Source: Polynucleobacter corsicus (GTDB lineage: Bacteria; Pseudomonadota; Gammaproteobacteria; Burkholderiales; Burkholderiaceae). Taken from it: DNA of 64,000 nt. How positions within the stretch are numbered: position 1 is the first letter of the stretch; every line of letters starts with the position of its first letter. Shown here piece after piece: positions 1 through 9,033 of this stretch. The position numbers were made by a program, and so were the translations under genes. The stretch spans positions 1,178,001-1,242,000 of the forward strand of contig NZ_CP061314.1 of assembly GCF_018688255.1 (NCBI RefSeq), read 5' to 3'. The notes under the pieces were generated by a model that searched no databases, had not been told where the DNA came from, and was given only the letters and a program-made list of their open reading frames with translations.

Positions 1-552
1 ATAGTAATTTGTGAGCATAAAGTTGTGATATTCCAAGTTCTCACGCAATTGCGCGGCAAACTTTTCCGGATAAAACAAATCCTGAACACGTAGGGCGCGT
101 CGGGCTACCTTATCTTCGTATGCTGGTCCGATACCGCGGCCAGTAGTGCCAATCTTGGCATGGCCACGTTTTTTCTCACGGGCATGATCGATGGCTACGT
201 GATACGGCAAAATCAAGGTGGTTGCTTCAGAAATCTTCAAACGGGATTGAACATCCAAGCCTGCAGCCTCTAACTCACCAATTTCTTTAAAGAGTGCTTC
301 TGGAGAAAGCACAACACCATTACCAATGTAGCAAATCACGTTCTTATGCATGATTCCAGAGGGGATCAAACGCAAAATCGTTTTTTTACCGCCAATGATC
401 AGCGTATGGCCAGCGTTATGTCCACCCTGAAAACGTACGACTGCTTGCGCATGGTCTGTCAACCAATCCACTACTTTGCCCTTGCCCTCGTCACCCCACT
501 GGGTACCAATGACAACGACGTTACGACCATGAGCTTGTTGCTTTAAAGACAT
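1..552 (-). CDS. purA: Adenylosuccinate synthetase, C-terminal part beyond window
   Basis: The protein joins IMP and aspartate using GTP to form adenylosuccinate, the first committed step to AMP, in the cytoplasm. The reading frame begins at an ATG at 552 and runs off the left edge, so about 184 N-terminal residues are visible. The glycine-rich GTP-binding loop (IGTQWGDEGKGK, about residues 15-26) and the following GGHNAGHT segment are family signatures. It lies about 50 bases downstream of hisZ on the same strand, the usual betaproteobacterial order, and is probably co-transcribed with it. Only the partial length limits the call. Confidence 0.97.
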   Translation of the reverse strand, partial: MSLKQQAHGRNVVVIGTQWGDEGKGKVVDWLTDHAQAVVRFQGGHNAGHTLIIGGKKTILRLIPSGIMHKNVICYIGNGVVLSPEALFKEIGELEAAGLDVQSRLKISEATTLILPYHVAIDHAREKKRGHAKIGTTGRGIGPAYEDKVARRALRVQDLFYPEKFAAQLRENLEYHNFMLTNYY

Positions 553-602
553 AATGAAATCCAAAAGGTAATTACAGAATTAATGTGTTGTTCAAATAGC
601 GT

Positions 603-1766
603 TTACTTCTTTTTTACTACCCATGAGCTGCCTTGCTTTACTAGCTCACGATCACAAAGATATTCAGCAGTTTCTACAGCATCGCCACTAGGAGCCTGGA
701 TGACTACTTCACCAGCATCGCGCAATTCGGTAATCTTGGCAGCTAGGTCAGCATCTAAAGTCCAAGGCGCTACGATGGCGGGCATTCTTTGCGCTACAGG
801 TGCCAGGTTAGCCAGGGTCAATAAATCCATTGAAAAGCCAGTAGCAGGACGGGAGCGTCCAAATGCTTGACCAACATGGTCGTATCTGCCGCCTCTCGCA
901 ATTGGCTGTGGCAACTGATCAACATAAGCAGCGAACATCACACCGCTGTGATATTGATATCCACGCAGATCCGCCAGATCCATGCTGAGCTCAACATTGC
1001 CTGGAAGTGCATCAGTTGCTGCGGCCAATTTTTCTAGTTGAGACAAGGCCTCATCAATTAATGGATGTTTCGGTAAAGACTTTCTAGCACCAGCCAATAC
1101 TTGCGCACAAGGGCCATTTAATTCAGTAAGAGCCATTAAGGCTTGCGCAGACTCGGCCGGTAAGCATTTAGACCAAATCGCTAAGCGTGGGCGATCTTTG
1201 CTTTGCAATAAGCTATACAGTGCCTCGACATCAGCCTTCTCTTTAACTTGCCCATCCAGAATTCCCTCGAGCACGCCTGCATGCGAGAGATCGAGGTAGA
1301 CCTTATTCAGCCCAGCAACACTCAAGGTTTTTAGTAATAAGGAGATCGCCTCAAAATCCGCTTCCCAAGTAGCGCATCCATAAATCTCTGCGCCAAGTTG
1401 TAATTCTTCACGAGCAGAGCTGCCTACTGGTGTGCGTGCATGGGCAACTGATCCTGCATAGCAAAGGCGGGTTACGCCTTTACGGTTGAGTAAGTGCGCA
1501 TCAATGCGAGCAACTTGCGGAGTCATGTCAGCGCGCAGGCCTAATGTTCTCCCAGACAACTGATCAACCAACTTAAATGTTTGTAAATTCAGATCTGAAC
1601 CAGTGCCAGTCAGCAAAGAATCTAGGAACTCCAATATAGGAGGAGCAACCAGTTCATAGCCATAGGACTGATACAAATCGAGAATAGCGCGACGCAGAGT
1701 CTCTACCTTACGAGCCTCGGCTGGCAAAACATCAGCAATATCTTCAGGAAGTAACCAGCGATTCAT
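603..1766 (-). CDS. hisZ: ATP phosphoribosyltransferase regulatory subunit HisZ
   Basis: HisZ is a catalytically dead paralogue of histidyl-tRNA synthetase that binds short-form HisG and makes it active and histidine-sensitive, controlling the first step of histidine synthesis. The 387-residue length fits. The class II synthetase-like core is visible: PEDIADVLPAEA near the N-terminus, LRADMTPQVAR (about 97-107), and GGRYDHVGQAFGRSRPATGFS (motif-3-like, about 292-312, here given in two overlapping pieces of the family motif). A true HisRS gene sits separately at 9034-10362, which supports the paralogue call. It lies between hflC and purA, as in other Burkholderiales. Confidence 0.95.
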   Translation of the reverse strand: MNRWLLPEDIADVLPAEARKVETLRRAILDLYQSYGYELVAPPILEFLDSLLTGTGSDLNLQTFKLVDQLSGRTLGLRADMTPQVARIDAHLLNRKGVTRLCYAGSVAHARTPVGSSAREELQLGAEIYGCATWEADFEAISLLLKTLSVAGLNKVYLDLSHAGVLEGILDGQVKEKADVEALYSLLQSKDRPRLAIWSKCLPAESAQALMALTELNGPCAQVLAGARKSLPKHPLIDEALSQLEKLAAATDALPGNVELSMDLADLRGYQYHSGVMFAAYVDQLPQPIARGGRYDHVGQAFGRSRPATGFSMDLLTLANLAPVAQRMPAIVAPWTLDADLAAKITELRDAGEVVIQAPSGDAVETAEYLCDRELVKQGSSWVVKKK

Positions 1767-1784
1767 GATTTGAACTATTCACTC

Positions 1785-2657
1785 TTAATTTTTTTTGTGC
1801 ATGAACTTAAAGAACTCGCCATTAGGCTCAACAACTATGACATCTTTCTTATCTTTAAAGGAGCTTCGGTAGGCCTGAAGACTTTGGTAGAACTGGGCGA
1901 ACTGAGGATCACGCCCAAAAGCATCGGCATATAAAGCAGTGGCCTTTGCATCGCCAGAACCTTTTATTTTCTGCGCTTCACGATAGGCTTCAGCCAAGAT
2001 CGTGTCACGCTGACGCTCTGCATTAGCTCGAATCTTGTCGGACTCTGCAGCACCTGTGGAGCGCAACTCATTAGCAACGCGTTTACGCTCTGCTTCCATG
2101 CGCCGGTAAACGGAGTCACTAATTTCAGCTAGTAGATCAACCCGCTTGAGGCGAACGTCGACGATTTCAACACCAATATCCGATGCATCATCGGCTACTT
2201 TTTTACGAATACCCTGCATCACTTGCTCACGTTGATCAGAAATGATCTCTCTGACTGTGCGTTTGGTGAACTCTTCATTCAAGGCAGAGCGCACTAACTG
2301 AGTTAAGCGATCTTGTGCCAAGCGTTCATCGCCTTTAAAGCTGACAAAGAACTTACGGGGATCGACAATACGCCACTTCACATAAGAATCCACCAAGAGA
2401 TTTTTCTTCTCAGAGGTAATAAAGCGCTCGGCTTCTGGTGTATCAATAGTCAAAATACGACGATCAAAGAAACGGACATTTTCAAAAGGTGCTGGCAGCT
2501 TCACCTGTAATCCAGGCTGCTCAATCACGCGCACAATTTGCCCGAATGAAAATACCACGGCGTAGTTACGCTGATCGACTACAAAAATACTTGAAGTCAG
2601 AATATAGAAAAGACCAATCAGGCCAGCTATAGCAGCTAAGAGACGATTTGCATTCAT
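1785..2657 (-). CDS. hflC: HflC, modulator of FtsH protease
   Basis: HflC is an inner-membrane band-7/SPFH protein that forms a periplasmic cage with HflK around the AAA protease FtsH and restrains its degradation of membrane proteins. The 290-residue protein has one N-terminal membrane segment (about residues 7-27) followed by an SPFH domain (about 20-190) and an Ala/Glu/Arg-rich helical region (AESDKIRANAERQRD, about 204-218). Its start codon overlaps the end of hflK by one base, so the two are translationally coupled, matching their 1:1 complex. Confidence 0.96.
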   Translation of the reverse strand: MNANRLLAAIAGLIGLFYILTSSIFVVDQRNYAVVFSFGQIVRVIEQPGLQVKLPAPFENVRFFDRRILTIDTPEAERFITSEKKNLLVDSYVKWRIVDPRKFFVSFKGDERLAQDRLTQLVRSALNEEFTKRTVREIISDQREQVMQGIRKKVADDASDIGVEIVDVRLKRVDLLAEISDSVYRRMEAERKRVANELRSTGAAESDKIRANAERQRDTILAEAYREAQKIKGSGDAKATALYADAFGRDPQFAQFYQSLQAYRSSFKDKKDVIVVEPNGEFFKFMHKKN

Positions 2658-4159
2658 TATCTTGCATCCCCTCTATCGCGGTTTCTTAGGCCGTCGCGTT
2701 TTTCGGAAGCACCAGCACCTGAGGTATTGCTAGGGCTTGGGCTAGTTGTATTGTTGCTAAATGGAGCTGCTGGATTACCTGTCGCGCCTCCCACTGTCAC
2801 AGACCCAGTAGGTGTTGAAGCTGGCGCCTGACCAGTAGCAACTTGGGTACTTTCTGCGCTGACTTGTGCAATGATTTTATCGAGAGGTAAATACAGCATG
2901 CTATTACTCTTGGTAGTGTCTACCAAAACTTTAGACACGTTGTTATACATCTCGCGCATGCTATCAATGTACATACGATCACGAGTCACGCCGGGTGCTT
3001 TTGCATATTCAGTCTGGACTTGCTTGAAGCGATTTGCATCACCCTCTGCGGTTGCAACCACCCTAGCCTTATATCCTTCAGCCTCTTGAATGAGTCGATC
3101 AGCCGTACCCTTTGCACGTGGAATGATGTCATTCGCATATGCTTGACCTTCACTCTTGAGGCGCTCCTGGTCTTGGCCAGCCTTAACAGCATCATCAAAT
3201 GAAGCTTGCACTTGCTCAGGTGGCTGAACGTTTTGAACAGTCACGCTCGTGACGTAGATACCAGTTTTATAGCTATCTAGAATTTTCTGTATTGAGCTAG
3301 CAAGATCAATGGCGATCTTTTCACGACCTTCATACAAAACGGTATCCATCTTGCTACGCGCCACAATTTCACGCACTGCAGTTTCTGCAGCTTGCACCAC
3401 AGTGGTATCGGGATCGCGATTGTTAAATAAATAATCGGTTGGATCTTTTAAACGGTACTGAACTGCAAAACGTACATCAATAATATTTTCATCTTCCGTG
3501 AGCATGGAAGTGTCTTTTTGATTGGTTGCTTTAATCAAAATAGAGCGACCAACCTCAACGGAACGAACTCCAGAGACGTTAACAACTTGCTCAGCCTGAA
3601 CAGGCCAAGGCATGCGCCAGTTAATACCTGGGCCTGCGGTGTAAGCATACTTACCAAACGTAGTAACCACGCCCGACTGACCTTCTTGAATGATGTAGAA
3701 CCCACTAAAAATCCACAGCAACACTACACCGCCTGCAGCCATGATCACCGTGACTTTGGAGCCAAAGGGGTTTGTGAAATTGAAGTTAGGTGCAGTAAAG
3801 CCACCGCCGCCATTACCACCACCATTACCGCGCTGCGATGGTGGGGGAATATCAGTACTGTTCGGCTTGTTCGCTGGCGCGCTTGATGAGGCGCCTGGCT
3901 TTTTCTTACCGCCAAAAATACCGCTCAAGCGATCATTAAAGTCGCGCCACAACTCATCAAGGTCTGGTGGACCATTGGGTCGTGCGGGCTGATTTTGCGG
4001 TGGGGTTTCAACAGGCTTATCCGACCCTGGATTAGCGGGGTCTACTTTTGGAGCCTGATCAGAACCCTGACCATCTTTGTTGTGTTTAGATCCGTTACCT
4101 GGGGCACTGTTACCCCAGCCTGGATCATTGACCGAAAACAGTTCGAGAAATTTACGCAT
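2657..4159 (-). CDS. hflK: HflK, modulator of FtsH protease, with long flexible tails
   Basis: HflK is the larger partner of HflC in the FtsH-associated SPFH complex. The 500 residues comprise a cytosolic Pro/Asn/Gly-rich leader (about 1-135, containing the conserved DLDELWRDFNDRL segment), one membrane helix (about 136-160), the band-7 domain (about 160-330), a charged helical stalk, and a low-complexity Ser/Thr/Asn/Gly C-terminal tail ending in Arg/Asp-rich residues. It is longer than the roughly 420-residue E. coli protein, mostly because of the two low-complexity ends. It overlaps hflX upstream by 8 bases and hflC downstream by 1 base, indicating one operon. Confidence 0.95.
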   Translation of the reverse strand: MRKFLELFSVNDPGWGNSAPGNGSKHNKDGQGSDQAPKVDPANPGSDKPVETPPQNQPARPNGPPDLDELWRDFNDRLSGIFGGKKKPGASSSAPANKPNSTDIPPPSQRGNGGGNGGGGFTAPNFNFTNPFGSKVTVIMAAGGVVLLWIFSGFYIIQEGQSGVVTTFGKYAYTAGPGINWRMPWPVQAEQVVNVSGVRSVEVGRSILIKATNQKDTSMLTEDENIIDVRFAVQYRLKDPTDYLFNNRDPDTTVVQAAETAVREIVARSKMDTVLYEGREKIAIDLASSIQKILDSYKTGIYVTSVTVQNVQPPEQVQASFDDAVKAGQDQERLKSEGQAYANDIIPRAKGTADRLIQEAEGYKARVVATAEGDANRFKQVQTEYAKAPGVTRDRMYIDSMREMYNNVSKVLVDTTKSNSMLYLPLDKIIAQVSAESTQVATGQAPASTPTGSVTVGGATGNPAAPFSNNTTSPSPSNTSGAGASEKRDGLRNRDRGDAR

Positions 4160-5438
4160 CGTTTGGTGAGTACTTACGGTTAGGAATCGGATTAAATTCG
4201 GAAGTTTCTGGTCGTTCTGGTAAAGGAGCTAAAAACTCGCCTGGGTCCATTTGAACTTTAGCGCGATTCTGCTCGACCCTTATTCTATCAGTCATTTGAG
4301 AGCATTCGGCAAGGGCCGATCGCAATAAATCAAGGCCTAGGCCTGTCTTGGCGGAGAGGAAAACCTGACTCGGAATGCCCTCAGAATCGCGCACTAGGAC
4401 AGCCCCTTCCGTAAAGGTCTGGGGCATCTGGTCAATCTTATTCATGATCTCGATACGGGGGATGTCATCCGCCCCAATTTCACGTAAAACAGCCTCTACT
4501 TCAGCCTTTTGCTCCCGAGCGACCGGGCTACAGGCGTCAATCACGTGCAGAATCAGATCTGCATGAATGGTCTCATCCAAGGTGGCTCTGAAGGCCTCTA
4601 CCAGCTGGTGTGGTAACTCACGGATAAAGCCTACTGTGTCAGAAACCACAATTGAACCCACACCGTCTAAATGGACTTTACGGGAGGTCGTATCTAGGGT
4701 TGCAAATAACTGATCTGCCGCATAAGTCCCTGCTTTTGTAAGGGAATTAAACAAAGTGGATTTACCAGCATTGGTGTAGCCGACCAGCGAAACTGAAAAA
4801 ACGTCCCTGCGGTTACGGGCCCTTCTTTGGGTTCTTTGCTGACGCTGAAGCTTCTCAAGCTCAGCCTCTAGACGCTTAGCTTTGGTTGCTAGCATCCGCC
4901 GATCGAGCTCCATCTGGGTTTCACCAGGGCCGCCACGTACGCCAATACCACCGCGTTGACGCTCCAAGTGACTCCAAGCACGCACTAGTCTAGACATCCG
5001 GTAGCGAACCTGGGCTAACTCAACCTGCGTTTTACCAATATGACTTTGTGCTCTTTGGCTAAAGATATCCAAAATCAGACCAGTACGATCCATCACATGA
5101 AAACCAATATGACGCTCTAAATTGCGTTGCTGAGTCGGGGATAGCGGATGGTTAAAGATGACTAATTCGGCACCTTGCTCTTCCATCGCTTTTTTAACTT
5201 CGTTCGCCTTACCTGAACCAATAAATAAAGCAGGATCCGTCTTACCCTTACGGGCAATCACGCTGGTGATGGGTACAGAGCCAGCACTCTGTGCAAGCAG
5301 GCTGAGCTCTGCCATGCTGTCCGCAAAATCTTCGCGGCCTGTATCGACACCAACTAAAACGGCACGCGCCGCATCTACACCGGTTTTAAACAGAGCTAAC
5401 TTCTTCCGTGCGGAACTCCACTGCACGAGCAGGGACAA
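4152..5438 (-). CDS. hflX: GTPase HflX (ribosome-splitting factor)
   Basis: HflX is a GTPase that binds the 50S subunit and splits stalled or heat-damaged ribosomes. The protein has the HflX N-terminal domain, a coiled region rich in Arg/Gln (about 180-205), the G1 motif GYTNAGKST (about 220), DTVGFIRELP as G3 and NKID as G4. The longest frame starts at a TTG at 5438 and overlaps hfq by 53 bases; a GTG four codons later is another possible start, so the first few residues are uncertain. The conserved body starts near LFKTGVDAARAVLVG. It sits in the classical hfq-hflX-hflK-hflC order. Confidence 0.94.
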   Translation of the reverse strand: MSLLVQWSSARKKLALFKTGVDAARAVLVGVDTGREDFADSMAELSLLAQSAGSVPITSVIARKGKTDPALFIGSGKANEVKKAMEEQGAELVIFNHPLSPTQQRNLERHIGFHVMDRTGLILDIFSQRAQSHIGKTQVELAQVRYRMSRLVRAWSHLERQRGGIGVRGGPGETQMELDRRMLATKAKRLEAELEKLQRQQRTQRRARNRRDVFSVSLVGYTNAGKSTLFNSLTKAGTYAADQLFATLDTTSRKVHLDGVGSIVVSDTVGFIRELPHQLVEAFRATLDETIHADLILHVIDACSPVAREQKAEVEAVLREIGADDIPRIEIMNKIDQMPQTFTEGAVLVRDSEGIPSQVFLSAKTGLGLDLLRSALAECSQMTDRIRVEQNRAKVQMDPGEFLAPLPERPETSEFNPIPNRKYSPNDA

Positions 5439-5628
5439 TTGTAGAAATAGCGTGCTTGTAGACCATCTGAGTTACGGTGTTACGCAAGAGAACAACATAT
5501 TGATCGAACGATTCAATATTGCCTTGCAGCTTAATACCGTTAACAAGGTAGATGGAGACAGGAACATGCTCTTTGCGCAGGGCATTGAGGAAGGGATCCT
5601 GTAGTAATTGGATTTTGCTGTTATTCAT
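5386..5628 (-). CDS. hfq: RNA chaperone Hfq
   Basis: Hfq is the hexameric Sm-like RNA chaperone that pairs small RNAs with mRNAs. The 80-residue protein shows the Sm1 motif (LQDPFLNALRKEHVPVSIYL region, with Q9, F12 and R17 equivalents) and the Sm2 motif YKHAIST. The C-terminal tail is short, as in many betaproteobacteria, unlike the 102-residue E. coli protein. A clear ribosome-binding site (AAGGAG) lies 5-10 bases before the ATG. The end of hfq overlaps the possible start of hflX. Confidence 0.98.
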   Translation of the reverse strand: MNNSKIQLLQDPFLNALRKEHVPVSIYLVNGIKLQGNIESFDQYVVLLRNTVTQMVYKHAISTIVPARAVEFRTEEVSSV

Positions 5629-5811
5629 ACTGCTCCTTAATGGTTTTTATTTGCTGCTGCTATTTTGGGAGTCTTGCTTTTTTTATTTATCAATCTACTG
5701 CTAGGCAAAGCTAATTACGAGTACATGTCTCTTACATAAGGGGTCTGATGTTCAAAAAAACAAGCCCCGCACTTAAAACACAATTAAAACTGTAGCTCTA
5801 TTTTTACTTTT
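5629..5811 (-). promoter_or_regulatory. hfq upstream region
   Basis: This 183-base A/T-rich gap separates der from hfq on the same strand, the largest break in the directon. It is the likely site of an hfq-hflXKC promoter. I see no textbook -35/-10 pair with correct spacing and no clear terminator hairpin, so this is a placement by context only. Confidence 0.35.
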
Positions 5812-7176
5812 TTACTTCTTTTTACCTTTTTTGCCTTTGTCCGCATCAACATAGGGGTTTTTAGCGGTATTCATCTGAATACGCAAAGGAGTGCCGCGCA
5901 ACTTGAAGACTTCTCTAAAGCGCCCTTCTAGGTAACGCTTATAGCTATCAGTTACACCGCTCAAAGAGGTTCCATGAATCACTACAATAGGGGGATTCAT
6001 ACCGCCCTGGTGGGCATAACGCAATTTTGGACGACCCATACCCACACGCTTAGGCTGTTGGTGCTCAATAGCATCCTGCAAAATACGGGTCAGTTTCGGG
6101 GTTGGTAATTTCGCCATGGCTGCGGCATAAGCTAAATCAACGTCCTTAAATAGCTCTTTGAGACCAGTACCCTTCTTAGCAGAAATCGGATGTACATTTG
6201 CAAAATCAAGGAAGCGCAACTTTTGAGCAATCTCTAAACGCGCGCGCTCCTTCACGTAAGTATCAAGACCATCCCACTTGTTTACGGCAACAACCAATGC
6301 ACGCCCTGCTTCCACGATAAATCCAGCAATATGAGCGTCTTGCTCAGAAATATCCTGCTGGGCATCGAGCATCAGAATGACTACATTGCAATCAGCAATC
6401 GCTTGCAATGTTTTAACAACGGAGAATTTCTCAATCGCTTCAAATACTTTGCCACGGCGACGCAGACCTGCTGTGTCTACCAAGATATAAGGCTTGCCAT
6501 TACGCTCAAACGGCACTTCAATCGCATCACGGGTTGTGCCCGGCATATCAAATGCAATCACACGCTCTTCACCGATCAATTTATTGATCAGGGTAGATTT
6601 ACCCACGTTAGGACGACCCACTACCGCAATCTTCATTGGGCGATTAGGATCGTTTTCTTGTTCTTCTGGTTCTGGCTCTGGAATGCCTAAAGAATCCAAA
6701 GCATCATCGATCAAACCGCGTACACCATCACCGTGCGCTGATGAAATTGGGAATGGTTCGCCTAGACCTAGCTCATGAAAGTCTGCAGTAACCACGCCAG
6801 ACTGCATGCCTTCAGTTTTATTCACTGCCAGAATGATCGGTCTACCCGTCTTGCGTAAGAAATCCGCAATCACGCGATCTTGAGGGGCCATACCCAAACG
6901 GCCATCCACCAAGAAAATGATAATGTCCGATTCAGCAACAGCTTGCTTGGTTTGCTTGGCCATCTCGGCCACAATGCCGGTCTTGGCTACGGGCTCAAAA
7001 CCACCGGTATCTACGCAAATAAATGCACGTTCGCCAATGCGACCTTTACCGTAGTGACGGTCACGGGTCAGGCCCGAGAAGTCGGCAACCAATGCATCAC
7101 GTGAGCGCGTTAAGCGATTAAAAAGTGTCGATTTGCCAACGTTAGGACGACCGACAATGGTGATTACTGGATTCAT
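5812..7176 (-). CDS. der: Ribosome biogenesis GTPase Der
   Basis: Der (EngA) is an essential GTPase with two tandem G domains and a C-terminal KH-like domain that acts in 50S subunit maturation. Both P-loops read GRPNVGKST, at about residues 9-17 and about 188-196. DTGGF and DTAGLRRRG are the two G3 motifs, and NKTE and NKWD the two G4 motifs. The KH-like region (about 355-440) contains PPIVVIHGTSL, and the protein ends in a Lys/Gly tail. The 454-residue length is normal. The start codon overlaps the end of bamB by 4 bases, so the two are coupled. Confidence 0.97.
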   Translation of the reverse strand: MNPVITIVGRPNVGKSTLFNRLTRSRDALVADFSGLTRDRHYGKGRIGERAFICVDTGGFEPVAKTGIVAEMAKQTKQAVAESDIIIFLVDGRLGMAPQDRVIADFLRKTGRPIILAVNKTEGMQSGVVTADFHELGLGEPFPISSAHGDGVRGLIDDALDSLGIPEPEPEEQENDPNRPMKIAVVGRPNVGKSTLINKLIGEERVIAFDMPGTTRDAIEVPFERNGKPYILVDTAGLRRRGKVFEAIEKFSVVKTLQAIADCNVVILMLDAQQDISEQDAHIAGFIVEAGRALVVAVNKWDGLDTYVKERARLEIAQKLRFLDFANVHPISAKKGTGLKELFKDVDLAYAAAMAKLPTPKLTRILQDAIEHQQPKRVGMGRPKLRYAHQGGMNPPIVVIHGTSLSGVTDSYKRYLEGRFREVFKLRGTPLRIQMNTAKNPYVDADKGKKGKKK

Positions 7177-8330
7177 TTTGGACTGTACGCCGCTAGTTTT
7201 CCACCTTGAGACTGAACCAAGATGAGGCCGTTCACCGCAATCGGTGCGGCTGTGATGGGACTACTGTCATGACGAATGCGTGCCAGCATTTCACCATTCG
7301 CTTGTGATAGTGCATGCACATAACCCTGCGCATCACCAAGGAGTAATACCTTACCAATCGCCATTGGCTCGCCGACATCTCTAAATGTCAGCTGCGTATT
7401 TTCCCAGGCTTGTGAACCATCCTTCACCGCAAATGCAGTGACATACGATTTTTCGTTTGAAGAAAAAACCAAATCAGGACTCTGCGCCGTGCCGGTATAG
7501 CTTGAATAATCTTTGAACCACAATAAATTACCTGTGCGCGCTTGACCGCAACCTATGCGGCCTTGATAAGAGACGGCGCAAATGATTTCGCCTTCCATAC
7601 TTGGCTTGGCGGTCACATCATTGAGGCGCTCAATTTCAGAGAATCCTTTTGGAAAGGAAATCGGGGTTTCCCAAACGAGCCCCCCGTTTGCAATCGCAAT
7701 CATGCCAAAGCGACCGCCGGAGAATCCAGTCACAATAACCTCATTACCAATGGCAAGCATGCCGTAACCAACACGCAATGACAGAGCGGATTGTTGACGC
7801 TGATAACTCCACTTGCGCACGCCTGTCTGAGCATCAAAGCCAACAAAGCGATTATCTAAAGCACGAATGATGACTACGCCACCAGCAACTACTGGTTCTG
7901 ATAAGACCTCACTGCCAACGCTCACGTTCCAAATAGCCTTACCAGTATCGTCGTAGGCATAGATCGTTCCTTTGGTGGTGACTACTGCCGTAGTACGACC
8001 ATCCGATCCAGGTCCAATCGATAGACGATCTGGCACAGATACTTCCCATACTTTTTGACCGGTGCGCAAATCAATCTTGGCAAGATTACCGCGATGAGAG
8101 GCGGCATAAACAGCATCACCGGCTACTGCAGGATGAAAATTAAATGGCTCAGATGAACCTACGCTAGTTGTCCATGCGGGAGTAAAGTCAAATTGATTGC
8201 TAACAGGAACTAGCTCAGCAGGCTTGCGTACACGCGAGCTGCCTGAACAGGCTACTAGGGCTGTTACCACGAAGCCTAGTACTAAAGCTGTACTTGCTAG
8301 TTTTGCTACGCGTTTGCAATCCATCATCAC
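7173..8330 (-). CDS. bamB: Outer membrane assembly lipoprotein BamB
   Basis: BamB is the beta-propeller lipoprotein of the BAM complex that inserts outer-membrane proteins. The N-terminus is a lipoprotein signal peptide with a lipobox ending in Cys28 (TALVAC). The rest is a series of PQQ/WD-like blades with repeated AxDxxTGxxxW patterns such as IDLRTGQKVWEV and FDAQTGVRKWSY. The 385-residue length fits. It is coupled by 4-base overlaps to the upstream YfgM-like gene and to downstream der, the standard order in proteobacteria. Confidence 0.95.
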   Translation of the reverse strand: MMMDCKRVAKLASTALVLGFVVTALVACSGSSRVRKPAELVPVSNQFDFTPAWTTSVGSSEPFNFHPAVAGDAVYAASHRGNLAKIDLRTGQKVWEVSVPDRLSIGPGSDGRTTAVVTTKGTIYAYDDTGKAIWNVSVGSEVLSEPVVAGGVVIIRALDNRFVGFDAQTGVRKWSYQRQQSALSLRVGYGMLAIGNEVIVTGFSGGRFGMIAIANGGLVWETPISFPKGFSEIERLNDVTAKPSMEGEIICAVSYQGRIGCGQARTGNLLWFKDYSSYTGTAQSPDLVFSSNEKSYVTAFAVKDGSQAWENTQLTFRDVGEPMAIGKVLLLGDAQGYVHALSQANGEMLARIRHDSSPITAAPIAVNGLILVQSQGGKLAAYSPK

Positions 8331-8986
8331 TGAGCTACTCCTCCGACGGCATCTAATTTAACCTTCAAGAGACGACGCGCCTCTTCAGGGAATTCTTTTG
8401 CATCATTTAACTGCTTCCAAGCAGCTTCATAGCTCTTGCGCGCATCAGCCATATTCTTTTGAGCCAAATACCAATCGCCGCGACGCTCTAACCATAGGGC
8501 CTCAAAGCCGGAAATGGGCTTTTCTTTCAGAATCGCATCTGCTTCTGCAAAATCTTTTTCTGTACCAAGCTCAATTAACTGGGCGGTGAGACGTAATTTA
8601 GCTAAGGCTAAATATCCTTGGTCAGATGCATTCTTCGCAGCCCAGCGCAAATAATCCATCGCCTTTGCCGAGTCACCAGCATCAGAGGCAATCTTCGCAG
8701 CCACTAAGCTGGACATTGCAGCATAAGGTGTACCAGAGAACTGTTTTTGCAAATCATCAGCAGCACGTAAAGTTTGATCTTTATCACCCTTGTTAATCGC
8801 AGTAACCATGGTCTCGTATAACTGGGATGCCGCTGCAGCTTGGCTAGTACACCACCATTGATATCCGCTATATCCTGCATAGGCAAATAAAGCAGCCGTA
8901 ATCACACCAGTGATCAGGTTGCGATATTTTTGCCAAAATGCTTTAAGTTGATCTAATTGTTCTTGTTCTTCTAGGTCTAAAGGCAT
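8327..8986 (-). CDS. yfgM: YfgM-like TPR membrane protein
   Basis: YfgM-family proteins are single-pass inner-membrane proteins with a periplasmic TPR domain that associate with the SecYEG translocon and periplasmic chaperones. The 219-residue protein begins with the family motif DLEEQEQLDQLKAFWQKY (about 4-21), then one membrane helix (about 22-44), then Ala-rich TPR-like helices. It sits between hisS and bamB, the conserved location. The family assignment comes from the N-terminal motif, length and neighbours. Confidence 0.9.
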   Translation of the reverse strand: MPLDLEEQEQLDQLKAFWQKYRNLITGVITAALFAYAGYSGYQWWCTSQAAAASQLYETMVTAINKGDKDQTLRAADDLQKQFSGTPYAAMSSLVAAKIASDAGDSAKAMDYLRWAAKNASDQGYLALAKLRLTAQLIELGTEKDFAEADAILKEKPISGFEALWLERRGDWYLAQKNMADARKSYEAAWKQLNDAKEFPEEARRLLKVKLDAVGGVAQ

Positions 8987-9033
8987 GTCAATCCAAGCAA
9001 ATAAATACAGTATTAATAATCAATGTCTTAATT

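Noticed and set aside
3518..3886. Plus-strand 122-codon ORF antisense to hflK
   Set aside because: Low-complexity hflK sequence opens long frames on the other strand by chance; hflK is certain.
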